From Talinum fruticosum (Eukaryota > Streptophyta > Magnoliopsida > Caryophyllales > Talinaceae), in assembly GCA_021018815.1 (NCBI GenBank), contig JAITYX010000003.1, forward strand, positions 2,232,001 to 2,296,000: a stretch of DNA of 64,000 nt, given 5' to 3'. The notes beneath the pieces are model-generated. The model saw only the letters and a list, made by a program, of their open reading frames with translations, made no database searches and was not told the DNA's origin. Shown here piece by piece: positions 45,312-56,311 of this stretch; the stretch's first letter is position 1; every line of letters begins with the position of its first letter. The position numbers and the translations under genes are program-made.

Positions 45312-47054
45312 GGGATTTACCTGATGCTCATCCGAGATTACTGTCCATCAAAACCCTATATTCCACCCAGAGCAGACTTGCAAATTGTGTAAAAACTATA
45401 CCCAACTATCATTGTTCTCCCCTTCCGCTATTGCCCAAGCTATTGGAAACATCTAGGTGTTTCCATCAATGCCAATTGCAGTGAGCAAGCAACCACCCAA
45501 AAATGTTTTTAGGAAGCATGCATATATGCACATCACAGCCACTGCACCTGTTAATAACCCCTTTTTCATGGCATCAAAAATACAAAGAATCTCTTGAAAG
45601 TTAGGATTTCTCTCTCAATTGATGTTTCAGTTTCAAGAATAAATGTGCTTGCTGCTATTTGACCTTTTCAACTCCTCAATGTATCTCCCAACTTTATAGT
45701 AATGCTCTTGCATGGATCCATGTAACAGCTTTGTGTGCTTGTCTCTTTACACAATATGGAAACCATGGATTCAAAATTATGCCAAACTCTCTCTTCACTT
45801 CTTCCTTCAATTCTTTGGCTAGCCAGTGAGGTCTTTCCTTGTACCTTAGCAGATAGTACTTTGCTACCCATTCAGATTTCGAGTTGCCTATTCTTCAACA
45901 TATTCCTATTACACTTATGTTAATTGAATACAGATCCGAGGACATATGTGAATTTTTTCTTGTCCCATGTAGCATACAATCTGAATTTGCAGCTTCTCCT
46001 TTTAACATGCAAGCAATCCTGTTCCTCTCCTTATCGGACCTCACAATCTTCAAGTCATACCCAGACTTTCAATGTATACAAAGTAATTGCATCTTTGAAT
46101 CTTTCGAGAGTACCAAATGTCATACCAACCTCCCACTTAAAGTTTTCCCAATCAGTCACTTGTCTAACATTCAGCACTCTCTTCTTTCTTCTCAACAACC
46201 TAGGTAGTCCATCCTCATCACTTTCGGCTTCACCCCTGTCTCCATCTCTTCTTCACTATCCTCATAATCACTCTACCACTTTCCTTGCCCTCGAAGATTC
46301 TCCAACTGAACCAGGCTCGAATGTATCTTTATTGTGCATAGCTTCTTCATGAATAGCTGCCTTTTGTCTTTTATGCTCTGCCATTTTCCTTTGACATGTT
46401 TTCCATTCTTCATCACTGGTATCAATATTAGAAATATCAGGATCACTATGCTCCTCTTCTTCTTCCGATACATCATCTTCTTCCTGGAACTCATCTTCAC
46501 GTTCTCCCTCGGGTTCTTCACTATCTCCCTCAGGTTCATACAAGCTACCATCGGATGAGTCGGTTTCATAGTCTCCCCTACTAACTCATGCATTGGAATT
46601 GGTGACTCACGTCGAGGGTCTTCCCAATCCTATGCAACTTCTATATCAACTTCGGTGTCACCATGTGTGGTTGCCATAGGTGTGCACTCTTCGGACTCAT
46701 GAGTTAGAGGTGACACAGGGGCAGCTTTTGTGGACAAATCAGGGGAGCATTTGATTGAGGGGGATCATTTGAGAAAGGGTAAGTTTCCGTGGTTGATTGA
46801 GGAGCATTTGTGTTCATGGTAGTTTCGTGGTTGATCGAGGGGATAATTTGAACTAGGAGAGGAGCATGCGGGAGAGGAGCATGTGGTTAACTAAGGGGGA
46901 TCATTTGAGGTAGGGTTATATTTTGTGGTTGGCTGATGGGGATATAGGAGACCCTTCTTTCTTCTCTTTGATAAAGGGGAATTATTTGGGGCATGTTTCA
47001 CTCTACGACCACTACAATCTTGACTACTAACATAATTGGGCACACCTTCAGGAC

Positions 47055-47175
47055 TGCATGATTTAGGGACATTAGGGGCGGGACCGCATGATTTTGGGAC
47101 ATTTGGGGCAGGACTCGTATGATTTTGGGACATTTGGGGCGGGACTCGCATGATTTCGGGACATTTGGGGCAGGT
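47055..47175 (-). repeat. Tandem repeat in the transposase linker
   Basis: Units of about 36-39 bp containing GATTTTGGGACATTTGGGGC are repeated about four times. On the minus strand they encode repeated PAPNVPKSCG-like segments. Confidence 0.7.
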
Positions 47176-47789
47176 AGAGGTAGGCATTTCGAGTACTAAA
47201 TTAGCTTCATCCACTGTATGAACAACATACACACTAATACGACTTGCTATACTAGCATGTTTAGCCATCTCTGTTGAATCATAACCATCCAATAACCTTC
47301 TCAAACCATACTTCAAATCCAGCCCAGGTACTACATAGTAATACTCAATTGTATTTTCAAAGCCGACATCCTCAACATAGCCTTAATCGTAAAAAATCCT
47401 AACATATCAACATCAAAATTCAAAATCTCTAGCTTATCACCCCTTTATATTTGAACTCATCTTCTCGTCACAAACTTTCCCGCATAATTGATCTCTAAAC
47501 AAATTAAATCCATTTTTGACAATGACACTATTCAAGCAAAATAGAAATAAAAAATTAAGGTTCCGAATCTCTTTGAAGTGAACGAAAATGGAGTTCAAAT
47601 TGACAGAACTTCATTTCAACTCTCGATTTTGACAAGTAACTTCAGATTTTTCTCTTCAGTGAGCACAAAAGGACTGGCTTCCGAACCTCATTCCACGATT
47701 ATCTTACCGCAATTGGTTTTGGAAGGTTTTGGAAGTTATCGGTTTCGCTTCAAGTGTTTGTTTTTTTTTTTCAAGAATCAAGCGTGGGG

Positions 47790-48061
47790 AATTAGTTGAT
47801 ATAGAGGGGGTTAGTGGGGGTCAAGGGAAGAGAGAGAGTGTCAACGTGTCATTAGTGAAAGTCAAAAAGCAGTCAACAATAACCACGTTTATAATCGCCA
47901 CCGCCACGTCATATCGCCACCGAGTCGTTTTAACCGAAACTCGGTGGTGGGATACCTACAAATAATATGGTTTAAATTCAATATGCTGCCATGCCAATCG
48001 ATATTTCGGGATATTCCATTCAAAAGACCCCAAAGTTGGGGATTTTAGAATCCAATAATCC
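47790..48061 (-). repeat. Right TIR of the MULE
   Basis: Reverse complement of the left TIR; the last bases are TCCAATAATCC. It probably carries the transposase promoter, since the transposase starts just inside it on the minus strand. Confidence 0.85.
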
Positions 48062-48070
48062 TAAATTTAA
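48062..48070. repeat. Right 9-bp TSD of the MULE
   Basis: TAAATTTAA, identical to 42470-42478. Confidence 0.85.
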
Positions 48071-49587
48071 TTGGATTGAAATTTTGATTTTCATATTAGC
48101 TTTCCTCATGGATTCGATCCCTACTTCCCTATGCTATATTGTTAACTATAAGCTTAAGTAGTGGTTTAATTTGTAATTGTATGACAAGGTAATAGTAATG
48201 CAACATGGACTTTCTAGCGAGGACTACTTCCGCAATCCAACCCGCAAGCCATGTCGGTTACCAGCCACAGGTAAGCCATGGTGGTTAACCGGTGCATGTT
48301 CTAAGGTTGATTCTTGGCCCAAGGAGCCTTACTCGCTTAGTTTGGCGAGGCTTTCAGCACCTTGTCACAAATTTCTCTCTTCGTTGTCATCCCGAGAATT
48401 CTAAAAACTTTCACAAATATGATGAAGATGGTTAAAGCAAGACGAGGTGGCAAAGAAGAGGGGTGAAGATTATGATAGAAGAAGATGATGATGAGTAATG
48501 AGGATAATTGGTGATGGAGAAGCCGGAGGTGGTGAGAGGTCTGTGTTTAGAGGCAAGAGTGAGGGTTGACCGAGAGAATGGAGATGCGTGGGTGAGAGGG
48601 AGAGGTGAAGTGGCATTGTGATGGTGATGACATGATGAGATGGGATAACGGGTGTGTGATGGTGATGGTGGGAAGCCAGAAGCGGGAGAAGGTGATGAGA
48701 TGAAGATTATGTCTTCTCCGAGAGGGAGAGAGAAGAAGAGAGCTTATGATGCCCCCGGTTACGTGAGAGGATGAGGGATATAAAGAGGTCAGCTGTGAGA
48801 TGTTTGTTGATGATGATATTCCTCTTCTTCTCTTCCAAGTCTCCTTCTTTTCATATAACTCTAAGGAGGAGTCCTAATGGGTTTAGGAGTAAAATTATTT
48901 CTCTTCATTCTCCTCTTTAAAATAGAACTTCATGAAATAAATCCTTATAAAATAAATATTTTATGAGTCATTATTTTTAGACTAACTTCAAATATTATCT
49001 TTAAAGCTTGTCGGTAGTTAAAAATCCCACTTTTTACGTATTTCCTCTCTTTTTAACTTTATTTGACAATTACCTAACAATAGACAAAATAGAATAATTT
49101 AGATAAAATAAACTATATAATATAAATTAATTAACTACTAAAAATATGTATGAAATACGACTTAACAAGTGGTTATTCAATAATCTTCATCATCATCATC
49201 ATCAACATCGCCAAAGATGTAATTGCCCATGTCCTCCTTGATCGACGTTGAAGCTCGCTTATCATCCGCCGCACGTGAAAAACTAGCCCCACGAGTCCCA
49301 TGTCGATTATAAGGCCACATAATAAGGTCCACTATAGGATATGTGATGAAAATCATATAGCCTACTATAAGGGTCAAGTGCTTTTAAGGGGGTAGTGTCA
49401 ATACTAGGTTATAGACAAGCTAGGCCCGGCTTCGGTGGAACTAGGTCGGGCCCGGATGAACTTGGCTCAACTTCAAACGAATTCCACCCATGAGAACGCC
49501 GGGATGAACACCACGAAGTGTCAGCTCGAGTAGTGCTACTGAATGATATGTGAGGTTGGCTTTTAGTATGAGCATGAGTCCCGAAAC
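48071..49587. other. Mostly non-coding DNA with one odd acidic-tailed frame
   Basis: From 48420 to 48780 the sequence is rich in GATGAAGATG-like simple repeats. A minus-strand frame at 49377-49177 reads RGASFSRAADDKRASTSIKE and ends in a run of Asp (GDVDDDDDEDY). Its style is that of a protein C-terminus, perhaps of an old hAT-type transposase gene, but nothing upstream supports this and the identity is open. The stretch 49430-49560 contains GGCCCGG pieces and no gene. Confidence 0.35.
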
Positions 49588-50477
49588 TAGGGCCGAGCAG
49601 AAAAAACCAAAACCGAAAAACCGACCCGAAAACCGATCCAAAAAGCGGTTAACCGATTAATTTTTTCGGTTAACGGTTCGGATACTGGTTCGCGATTAGA
49701 AAATTTTTGGTTAACCATCGGTTAACCGAACCGATTTTTATAAAAAATATAAAATGCTTAAAAGTTGAAACCCTATTTGTTTGCTGCTACTCTCGCCGTC
49801 TTGCTGCAACCTCCTCTTTCTCTCTCCCTCTCGCCTCCCCAGCTTCTCTTGTTCTCTCGTCGCTCGGTGGTCGCTCCTCCTCTGTCCTCGTCGACCTCCT
49901 CTCTCTCTCTCCCTCTGTCGCTCCTCCTCTCGTCCTCGTTAACCTCCTCTCTCTCTCTCCCTCTCGCCTCCCCTCTCGTCCTCGTCGACCTCCTCTCTCT
50001 CTCCCTCTGCCTCCCCCTCTCGTCCTCATTCTCGCGGCAACCGGTGACCTACCCACGATACTCGGCCCGGCAATGCTCATCCGACTCAGGTTCCCCCTCT
50101 CTCTCTCTTTTCCTCCCCTCTCGTCCTCGTTCGTTGGTGGTGGTGGTGCTGCTTGCTGGTGGTGCTGGTGGTGCTGCCGCTTGTTGCCATCCGATGCTCG
50201 TCCGAAATTCTCGGACTTAATGCTGCAACTTGCTACTAAGATCGAATTTATTTCACAACCTCGGTTAACCGTAAACCGATCCGATTTTTCGGTTAACCGG
50301 ACTTTTCGGTTCGGTTACTGATCGGAATTTTACCTATCCATAAACTCAGGTTAACCGAAACGTCGGTTAACCGGAAAAATCGGATCGGTTACGGTTTGGG
50401 GTTTTAACTATCCGAAATTCCGGTTAACCGAAAATCGGTTAACCGAAAATGCGGTTAACCTGTTTTGCACACCCCTA
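49588..50477. mobile_element. hAT-type MITE rich in GGTTAACC motifs
   Basis: The 890-bp element starts TAGGGCCGAGCAGAAAA and ends TTTTGCACACCCCTA, imperfect TIRs of the TAGGGGTGTGCA kind seen in plant hAT MITEs. The flanks are CCCGAAAC (49580-49587) and CCCGGAAC (50478-50485), an 8-bp TSD with one mismatch, as expected for hAT. Both subterminal parts are packed with CGGTTAACCG-type palindromes (49640-49740 and 50260-50460). The middle (49780-50230) is a CT-rich segment of another composition. No transposase is present; the Ser/Leu-rich open frames there come from the CT bias. Confidence 0.75.
49884..50030. repeat. CT-rich minisatellite inside the MITE
   Basis: About three units of 45-48 bp begin GTCCTCGTCGACCTCCTC or GTCCTCGTTAACCTCCTC, each followed by CTCTCTCCCTCTG/CGCC. 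The array accounts for the apparent Ser/Leu-rich proteins. Confidence 0.7.
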
Positions 50478-50749
50478 CCCGGAACCACCAAGCAAATCTC
50501 CCGAAAGTGGGAGACCAAGAGTGGTGATCCAACAAAAATAAAAAGTAGTTAACACCCGGACTAAGAACTTATGAGTTAGCATTTATCTAACAAGCCTTAC
50601 TCGAAATGATCGGAATACATGACTCGGAGAAGAAATCTTTGATTGCTTGAAGGGCGGATGGGAATCTGGTAGATATCATGTGAGACTACTCCCAAGACGT
50701 CATTGGAATTTCATAGTGTTAGAAAAGTACTTTTAGCCTTCAACTAAAA
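50478..50749. other. Unassigned, probably the pol-to-ORF spacer of a copia unit
   Basis: No gene is visible. By comparison with 61191-61813 it lies where the spacer upstream of the env-like ORF should be. The RNase H that would precede it is absent. Confidence 0.3.
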
Positions 50750-52290
50750 GCAAAAAGACAAAAGGGACTATTGCCGAAGGAGTTTCTTCCACAAAGAAGG
50801 CAACAACTCGAGTTGCTCAACCTGATGAGCCCCAAAAGATACTTCAAAGGGCAAAGCCCTAACTTTTGACGATCCCAAGCACTCAATAGTTGCCAACATT
50901 ACTTCCTCGGAAGACAAGTTCTTCATTTCCACCAAGTTGTCTTGGGTCAAACCTCTCACTAATACAGGTATTTTTAACTATCTCTATTTTTATGACTACA
51001 TAACCTGAGTTAGTCTCGGAATTCTACCCGAACATGTCTTCTAAATACAATGTCATTTACTCAATCGTCCAAGACAAGAGAATCACCATTAATGTTCTAC
51101 TCCTTGATAAACCTTTTCATGTTTAGTGTTTATTTCTGAACACCAATCCTATTCCTTTTGCTGAAATAGTAGAGGAATTCTTTGTTAAGTATGCCTGAGC
51201 CCCTCCTAAGGCTCACAAAAATTTTCTATTACTTAATTGAAGTCTAAGGGTAGACTTTTGTGTTTCTTTCTAATAAGAACAATTTTCTCATTCTTTTCCT
51301 CCAAAGAGCACCCCAATAGCGGGGTTGTTAAAGTTTTATTTGATATTCTACAAAGGGTATGAGGTTGACCTCTTCCCTTTCATTATTAAGAAGATCGCTT
51401 CTATTTCTCTAGATCGAAGAAGCCCCCTCCGCCTTTTGGAGCTCTATTCTCTAAAATTTTTGCTCACTTTAAGGTTAATCTCCCTAATAATCACACAAAA
51501 TTTCTAGAGCCAGCCATTTCCAATAGAAGAAATGAGCTTCGAAATCTTGGGTACTAAGAAACCGAACTTGGTGTCCGGATTCATTCTTTTGAGATACCTC
51601 TTCCTCCATGTCCACCCAAGAAGAGTACACAAGATCCTCTTCTCTTGATTGCTGGTCCTTCACATCTGTCGGCCCCTTCCATCGAACTTCTTCGAAGGTG
51701 GCTTCTTAGTTTATAGCTCTCACCAAAGAGTTACAGATCAATTCTTGGTGCCTTCTAGACTGTCATGCCTATTATGACCCAACTATAGAGAACGACTCGA
51801 AGCGGACAAATTAGAGTCGATTCTGATCAATGAGCTTAAAGATGCCATTAGAAGGAAAAAGGAGCAGATTAGCCGCCTCCAAGAGCATCGATTAAAAGCC
51901 GCACAAGACTCGGACTAATACTCGGGCTCTTCTTCACACTCATCCTCCTCTTCGACTCTTCGACTCGGACTTAGAAGAAGAAGGAGAAGAAGAAGAAGCT
52001 AAAATCATATCTTATGAGCATATAAAATTAGCTTCGAGGAAGTTGGAGATGTGAGCCAATCCCAAGCCCAATCATCTTCACAGCCCAGTCAACTCGTTGA
52101 AGGTGAGGGCTCGGATATAGAAGAAGAGAAAGAACAATCCCTTGCTCGATGAACGGACCGGTCACCTGAGACTCGCTCGGACTTGCACTTCAACGCTGCC
52201 TCCTTCTCCACCACCGCCAACCGTGCAACTAGCTGCTTTATCTTAACATTATTGAAGCAGGCGTAGGGCACCCTGGTCATTTTCCTCAAT
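50750..52290 (+). pseudogene. SIRE-type env-like ORF, second copy (broken)
   Basis: The plus strand starts with KKTKGTIAEGVSSTKKATTR, which aligns with the N-terminus of the ORF at 61814. It continues with LVSEFYPNMSSKYNVI (about 51016-51065), VQDKRITINVLLL, then YEVDLFPFIIKKIASIS (51358-51408), the counterpart of VDLYPFIIEQIAS in the first copy, and a Ser/Pro-rich tail. The C-terminal part has runs of GAAGAAGAAG (51965-52000) coding an acidic segment. Many stops interrupt the frame. No pol gene precedes it in the window. Confidence 0.6.
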
Positions 52291-52755
52291 CGGAACTACT
52301 CCACCCCTTTCTTAATTCTTTTCTTTTCATTTTTTGTTTTTGTCTAGCATTTTATTTCTCCCAACCCCACTTGTTATTTTTGATGAAATGTATAGTGGGA
52401 GAGATAATTGCATGACTTAGGGTGAGTAAATTTTTATTTTTTATTTTTGTTGTTGTATGCTTCTCTTCAAACTAATCTAATGTAACACTCTCGGTATTCC
52501 CTATTTTATCTATCAATTCTATGATACATTTTCTAAAAGCATAACTTACTCGAGCGTGTATCCTATTTTGCTTTGATTCTATTCTATTCTAATCTTTTTT
52601 TTTAACTCGGAAATATATAATCATTGCAAACATCATGATACCTCAGTCAGCTCAAACAATCATACACATCTCCGATACTTAACACAATTTCAACACTAAA
52701 AACTTACTATTCTTTGTTACTAACTCATATTTCCAAATATTGAATGTCTTTCATC
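52291..52755 (+). other. 3' non-coding tail of the copia unit
   Basis: It contains GATGAAATGTATAGTGGGAG (52381-52400), the counterpart of GATGAAATGCATAGAGGGAG at 63459. Otherwise it is T-rich, without a gene, and it leads to the polypurine tract. Confidence 0.5.
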
Positions 52756-52767
52756 AAAAGGGGAAAT
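52756..52767 (+). other. Polypurine tract
   Basis: AAAAGGGGAAAT stands directly before TGAAGAC, the LTR start. The minus-strand copy at 2342-2329 has the same layout. Confidence 0.65.
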
Positions 52768-53381
52768 TGAAGACTCGAGTATGAATCAAGGGTATTTTGA
52801 CTTTTGGTTAAATGCACATAATGGACCGACTCTAGAAAATTTATTAAAGTTATTTATTTTCACCCATGCAAGGGCTAATCAGCACTCTTAACCTATAGCT
52901 AAAGGCTCACAAGTAAAGGATTAAATCTAAAACACACAAACTCATTCAAGCATGTAAATGAAGTCAAAGGGACCACCTAATAGTTAAAAAGTTGTATGGC
53001 CAAAAGAGGTCTATAGAAGGTAGGATACATGGTGACTCATAGTCCGAGGATTTGGTCCTCCGTGTGTGGGGCAAGACAAGGAAAAAGTCCAGAATCCTCG
53101 GTGCCTCTTGATGAACCAAACGGTTTGACCTAAGAGTGCGTGTTATAAAGGAAGAGGTACTGTTTCCTTGGGCAATCAAGCCTAATTGAGCCCGCCTAAG
53201 ATTCGAGTGGGAGCCTCATTCAAGAAGGGTTAAGAAAGGGGGTAAATAAATTTTTCCTAGGGGTCCAAAACAATATTTAAACTATGTTCAAATGTTGTTA
53301 AATGAGGGATGCCTAATGAAAGCACATTATAAAAATACATTACTCAAATTTTCAAGTTTCGCCCTCTTAATAAATGATTTT
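52768..53381 (+). mobile_element. Left part of the copia LTR, with possible gypsy leader
   Basis: It starts TGAAGACTCGAG, the 5' end of the SIRE-like LTR. Somewhere between about 52810 and 53381 the sequence must change into the leader of the minus-strand gypsy element whose primer site is at 53399-53382; I could not place the boundary. No gene is seen. The right part of the copia LTR is at 55378-56253. Confidence 0.5.
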
Positions 53382-53399
53382 TTCCCGGAGGAGTCGCCA
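53382..53399 (-). other. Primer binding site of the Tat element
   Basis: The minus strand reads TGGCGACTCCTCCGGGAA two bases after the LTR end CCTACA. It has the TGGCGACTC start typical of primer sites in Tat/Ogre elements, usually assigned to tRNA-Arg. Confidence 0.65.
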
Positions 53400-53401
53400 T
53401 C

Positions 53402-55377
53402 TGTAGGAAACACACCGGCGGACCGAAGCAAGCTTCCCCACGATTGCCTTGGCGTAAGGGTTTTTGAAAGATGAGGGTGGAAAATGATTTTAGGGTTTTG
53501 AAAGATGAATTTTCGAAAGTGGGCATTGATCTCTTATTAAGAGTTATGAATTTTATTAAGTCAAATTAATGGATTAAATTAGATTGAATTGATTGGCATT
53601 TTATTAACTTTTATTTTATAAATTATTTTCGAGTTCCCGGGATATTATTTCCTAATTAAAAAATAAAATAACTAGAAATTAGGGTTCTTCCATAAGGCTT
53701 CAGGGACAAACCGGTGTGAAAACGCTAGTCTAAACCCAAGCCTTGGCCGTTGACCACCCAGTGCAGTGCTGCTAGGGGCTTATGCTTGAAACAGTCAGCC
53801 TTGGCCTCCGGCCTAGCGAGCACATCCAGATCTCCTTTTTTATTTTATTTTATCCTGCAATCATAAAATAACCGAGATGCAATGCCATAAAAATAAATTA
53901 AGAGAGGGAGTTGTCGATCGGCTTTTAGGAGAAAAACTTAACACAAACAAAAACAAAATTTTCTCTTCCAATCTTAGTACGGGAAAACTAAGATCGAAAA
54001 AGGCTAAAAATGACTCCATCGGTCTTTAAACCGAGAATTGGATTTGGGGGCAAGGGTACGAAACGTAGGGAAAACCCTTCCATTCCGCCCATCCGAAGAC
54101 GACCATTACTAGTTTGAATAATATACTAAAAGAATGTTCTAAACACAAACATACAAAATGCTGAACAATAATAAAAAGCAACCAAATAGAATTAAAGGAA
54201 AGTGATAAAGAAAGCAGCAAAGAAAGAGATAAAGAAAGAAAAGCAGAAAACTAAACGATTACATCGAGTGGAGAGGAATTAAAAAGCTATTACATCTCTT
54301 TGATCCACAATACGGAAAGCGGCAAATAAACCATAAATTGAATTACTATTTAAAAGCTGAATGATTGCCCTCAGGTTGCCCCACCTTGCTTATTTGGATC
54401 GCTACACTCGGATCTCTTGATGCAACGATGACAAATCAAAGAAAGGAGGGCTCTTTATGAGTTTTGAAAAGGTGAGTTTATGAGGGGTGAGAATGATCAG
54501 CTGAATGAATGCCCGAGAGATTAGAATAATTGAATATTCTTTAACTGTTTGTAAGGATTCAACGGCGAATTGTAAAAAAAGAAGATGTTTGAATATGTTT
54601 TTCGGTAGAGTAACGTTAGGAGAGGGTGTTTTAGGCTCGGTTCAACAGCGTAGCGCTAAGGAAATAAGTCATGTGGGAATGAGAGCCAAGGCTCTCTATT
54701 TATAGGGAGAGACCTAGGTCACAAATGACCTAGGGTTGCTCTCGGCCAGCCATCCAAATAGCTGAAAATAAACCAGGCCGAATATCTTGAGATCGAACCA
54801 AATAAAGCAAGGATAACATCGGTGTGCCTATGGTTTTGTGCCTATGGTTTTGTGCCCTAATGTGTTTCCAAATGAGTCTCCAAGTCAAAATGTAGTGTTT
54901 CACTTAAAAATCCAAGGTTGCGGGCACCGGTCATGATGTTATTTTGAGGGGAAAAGCTCCTAGTCTCGTGTGGACTGTTTTATGGAGCCTAAATGCAACA
55001 CTTTGATGCTCTTGATCATGAAATGAAACATTTTAACGTCATCTTCAGGTGTTCAGCTCCTTATCCGATTGGACAAAAGTAAAATGCAGTATTTTAAACT
55101 TGGAATTTCCCAGTGCACGCACCTAAACTCCATTGTCTCTGAAGGCTTGGCCCGGTTCTTGGATCGTCCAAAAGAAAGGGGGATTATTGGATCGACCCAA
55201 GGCAAGAGGCTATTTATTTAGTGTCCGGTGTTCTTTGTGGTTTACTCGCCTTCGTTGCACCAATCAAACATAGTCCGTGATCCAAATCCTCAAATAGGAC
55301 TTGGGATTTCATCAGCGAGCCAACAGAACAAAATACGTAATTTAAGAGATAAGACACGACACTTTTTGGTGTCTACA
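53402..55377 (-). mobile_element. Complete Tat-type LTR (5' LTR) inserted in a copia LTR
   Basis: The minus strand starts TGTAGACACCAAAAAG (55377) and ends TTTCCTACA (53402), so it has TGTAG...CTACA ends and is 1,976 bp long. It is the best-defined copy of the family and was used to judge the others. A primer site follows directly, so it is a 5' LTR, but the rest of the element is missing or reduced to a short leader. A second CGACAACTCCC motif lies inside it near 53912. The copia LTR continues at 55378. Confidence 0.7.
54697..54704 (-). promoter_or_regulatory. TATA box of the Tat LTR
   Basis: TATAAATA on the minus strand within CCCTATAAATAGAGAGCC, 673 bp from the LTR start. Confidence 0.55.
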
Positions 55378-56253
55378 AAAAGTAACCGGCTTCTAACCAT
55401 TAAACACCGAGTAGACAGAAAAGCATTGTTTCAGGACAAGGCTCGGACACCGTGTAAGGGTTATTTGTTTCCAAATCCAGTAAACTTCAACTTTGAGTCT
55501 AATAGTTGTTTCCACCCCGGATCTCGATCACAACTAGTAGGTTGGACCACCTGTTGAGCCAAGGACCAAAGCTCAATGTTCACATTTGCAATGACTCCTT
55601 TTCGAGGGACTCGGACTACACTGTTACAACAGACTAGTGAAGCTTCCTAGTCTATAATCAGTCACAATGGCTACTCTACCTTGTTATGTATAAATAGAAG
55701 TCATCTTACATGACTTAAAGATTGTTAGATCCGAACGAAATATATTCTCTCTTAATCTTTTCTAGCTTTCCAACTCTATACTTAAGTTTTTACTTTCCGA
55801 GTTGTAAAGAGAAAGTCTTGTAATCACTCTTACTTATTTGAATTCTTTATAAAGTCTCTTGACCGAGCTGTAAGGGTTAACTTAGCTCGGTTATCCCTAC
55901 CTGTAAGGGTTATCTCGGTTAGGAGGTACTAGAATAGATAAGGGAACTTTTATGTCTAGGAAAAACTTGTATTGAATTGTCAAAAGGGCCAATTCTGTAA
56001 GAGTCGACCCTTGTATTTTGTGGATTCAAAATAGTGGATTTGATTTGGTGTCCGGATTGACACTCGTCCGTGGTTTTCTCGGCCCGGGAGGGTTTCCACC
56101 TAACTTTTGAGTTTTGTATTTCGAGCCCAATCTAGACTCATAATAGTTTTCTAAATTCATTCCTTGTAGAAAACTTTATTATTCAGCAAAATTTCCTTCT
56201 CATCCTATTCATCCCCCTCTAAGGTGATTCAAACTCTCAAGAGCAAACCTTCA
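55378..56253 (+). mobile_element. Right part of the copia LTR
   Basis: It ends CAAACCTTCA two bases before a tRNA primer site, so it is the 3' end of a 5' LTR; TGAAG...CTTCA are the inverted ends of the family. A TATAAATA box is at 55689-55696. Joined with 52768 onwards it makes one LTR that serves as the 3' LTR of the left unit and the 5' LTR of the right unit. Confidence 0.65.
55689..55696 (+). promoter_or_regulatory. TATA box of the copia LTR
   Basis: TATAAATA about 565 bp before the LTR end; the transcript of the right-hand copia unit would start shortly downstream. Confidence 0.5.
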
Positions 56254-56255
56254 AT

Positions 56256-56267
56256 TGGTATCGAGCC
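56256..56267 (+). other. Primer binding site of the copia unit
   Basis: TGGTATCGAGCC resembles TGGTATCAGAGC, the initiator tRNA-Met site used by most copia elements. It lies two bases after the LTR. Confidence 0.75.
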
Positions 56268-56311
56268 TAAGCCTTCTCAAAGGATGCAACAAATCCAAGG
56301 TTTAAAGATCA

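Larger units (their letters stand above)
44287..47400 (-). pseudogene. mudrA-like: MURA-type MULE transposase
   Basis: From the N-terminus: an EYYYVVPGLDLKYGLRRLLD segment near 47340-47280 (N-terminal domain of plant MULE transposases), a Pro-rich linker with repeats (47175-47055), an acidic region (46543-46270, EDEFQEEDDVSEEEEE), a DNA-binding-type part near 46180-45880 (WENFKWEVGMTFGTLERFKD), a broken catalytic region (45870-45330), then RHRVRNIYANWKKNHKGEEL (45180-45120), a SWIM zinc finger (SCTCRKWDLSGIPCCHAIAC, about 44670-44610, C-x-C...C-x-H) and a CCHC knuckle (CSKCHVVGHNKRSC, about 44360-44320). A probable intron occupies about 45321-45214. The catalytic Asp/Asp/Glu residues were not identified with confidence. 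Stops and shifts in the central part make it a likely pseudogene. Confidence 0.75.
42479..48061. mobile_element. Mutator-like element (MULE) with transposase and a GRF gene
   Basis: The 5,583-bp element has inverted repeats of about 270 bp, GGATTATTAGATTC at the left and its complement at the right, and a 9-bp TSD. Inside, a MURA-type transposase is coded on the minus strand (47400-44287) and a GRF zinc-finger gene on the plus strand (42943-43342). The two genes are convergent, each starting near one TIR, as mudrA and mudrB are in maize MuDR. It is the best-preserved DNA transposon in the window, though the transposase frame is broken. Confidence 0.85.

Noticed and set aside
49707..50321. 204-aa open frame (and 151-aa frame) in the MITE
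   Set aside because: It follows from a CT-rich minisatellite; hydrophobic Ser/Leu repeats mimic membrane segments, but the reverse strand is equally open.
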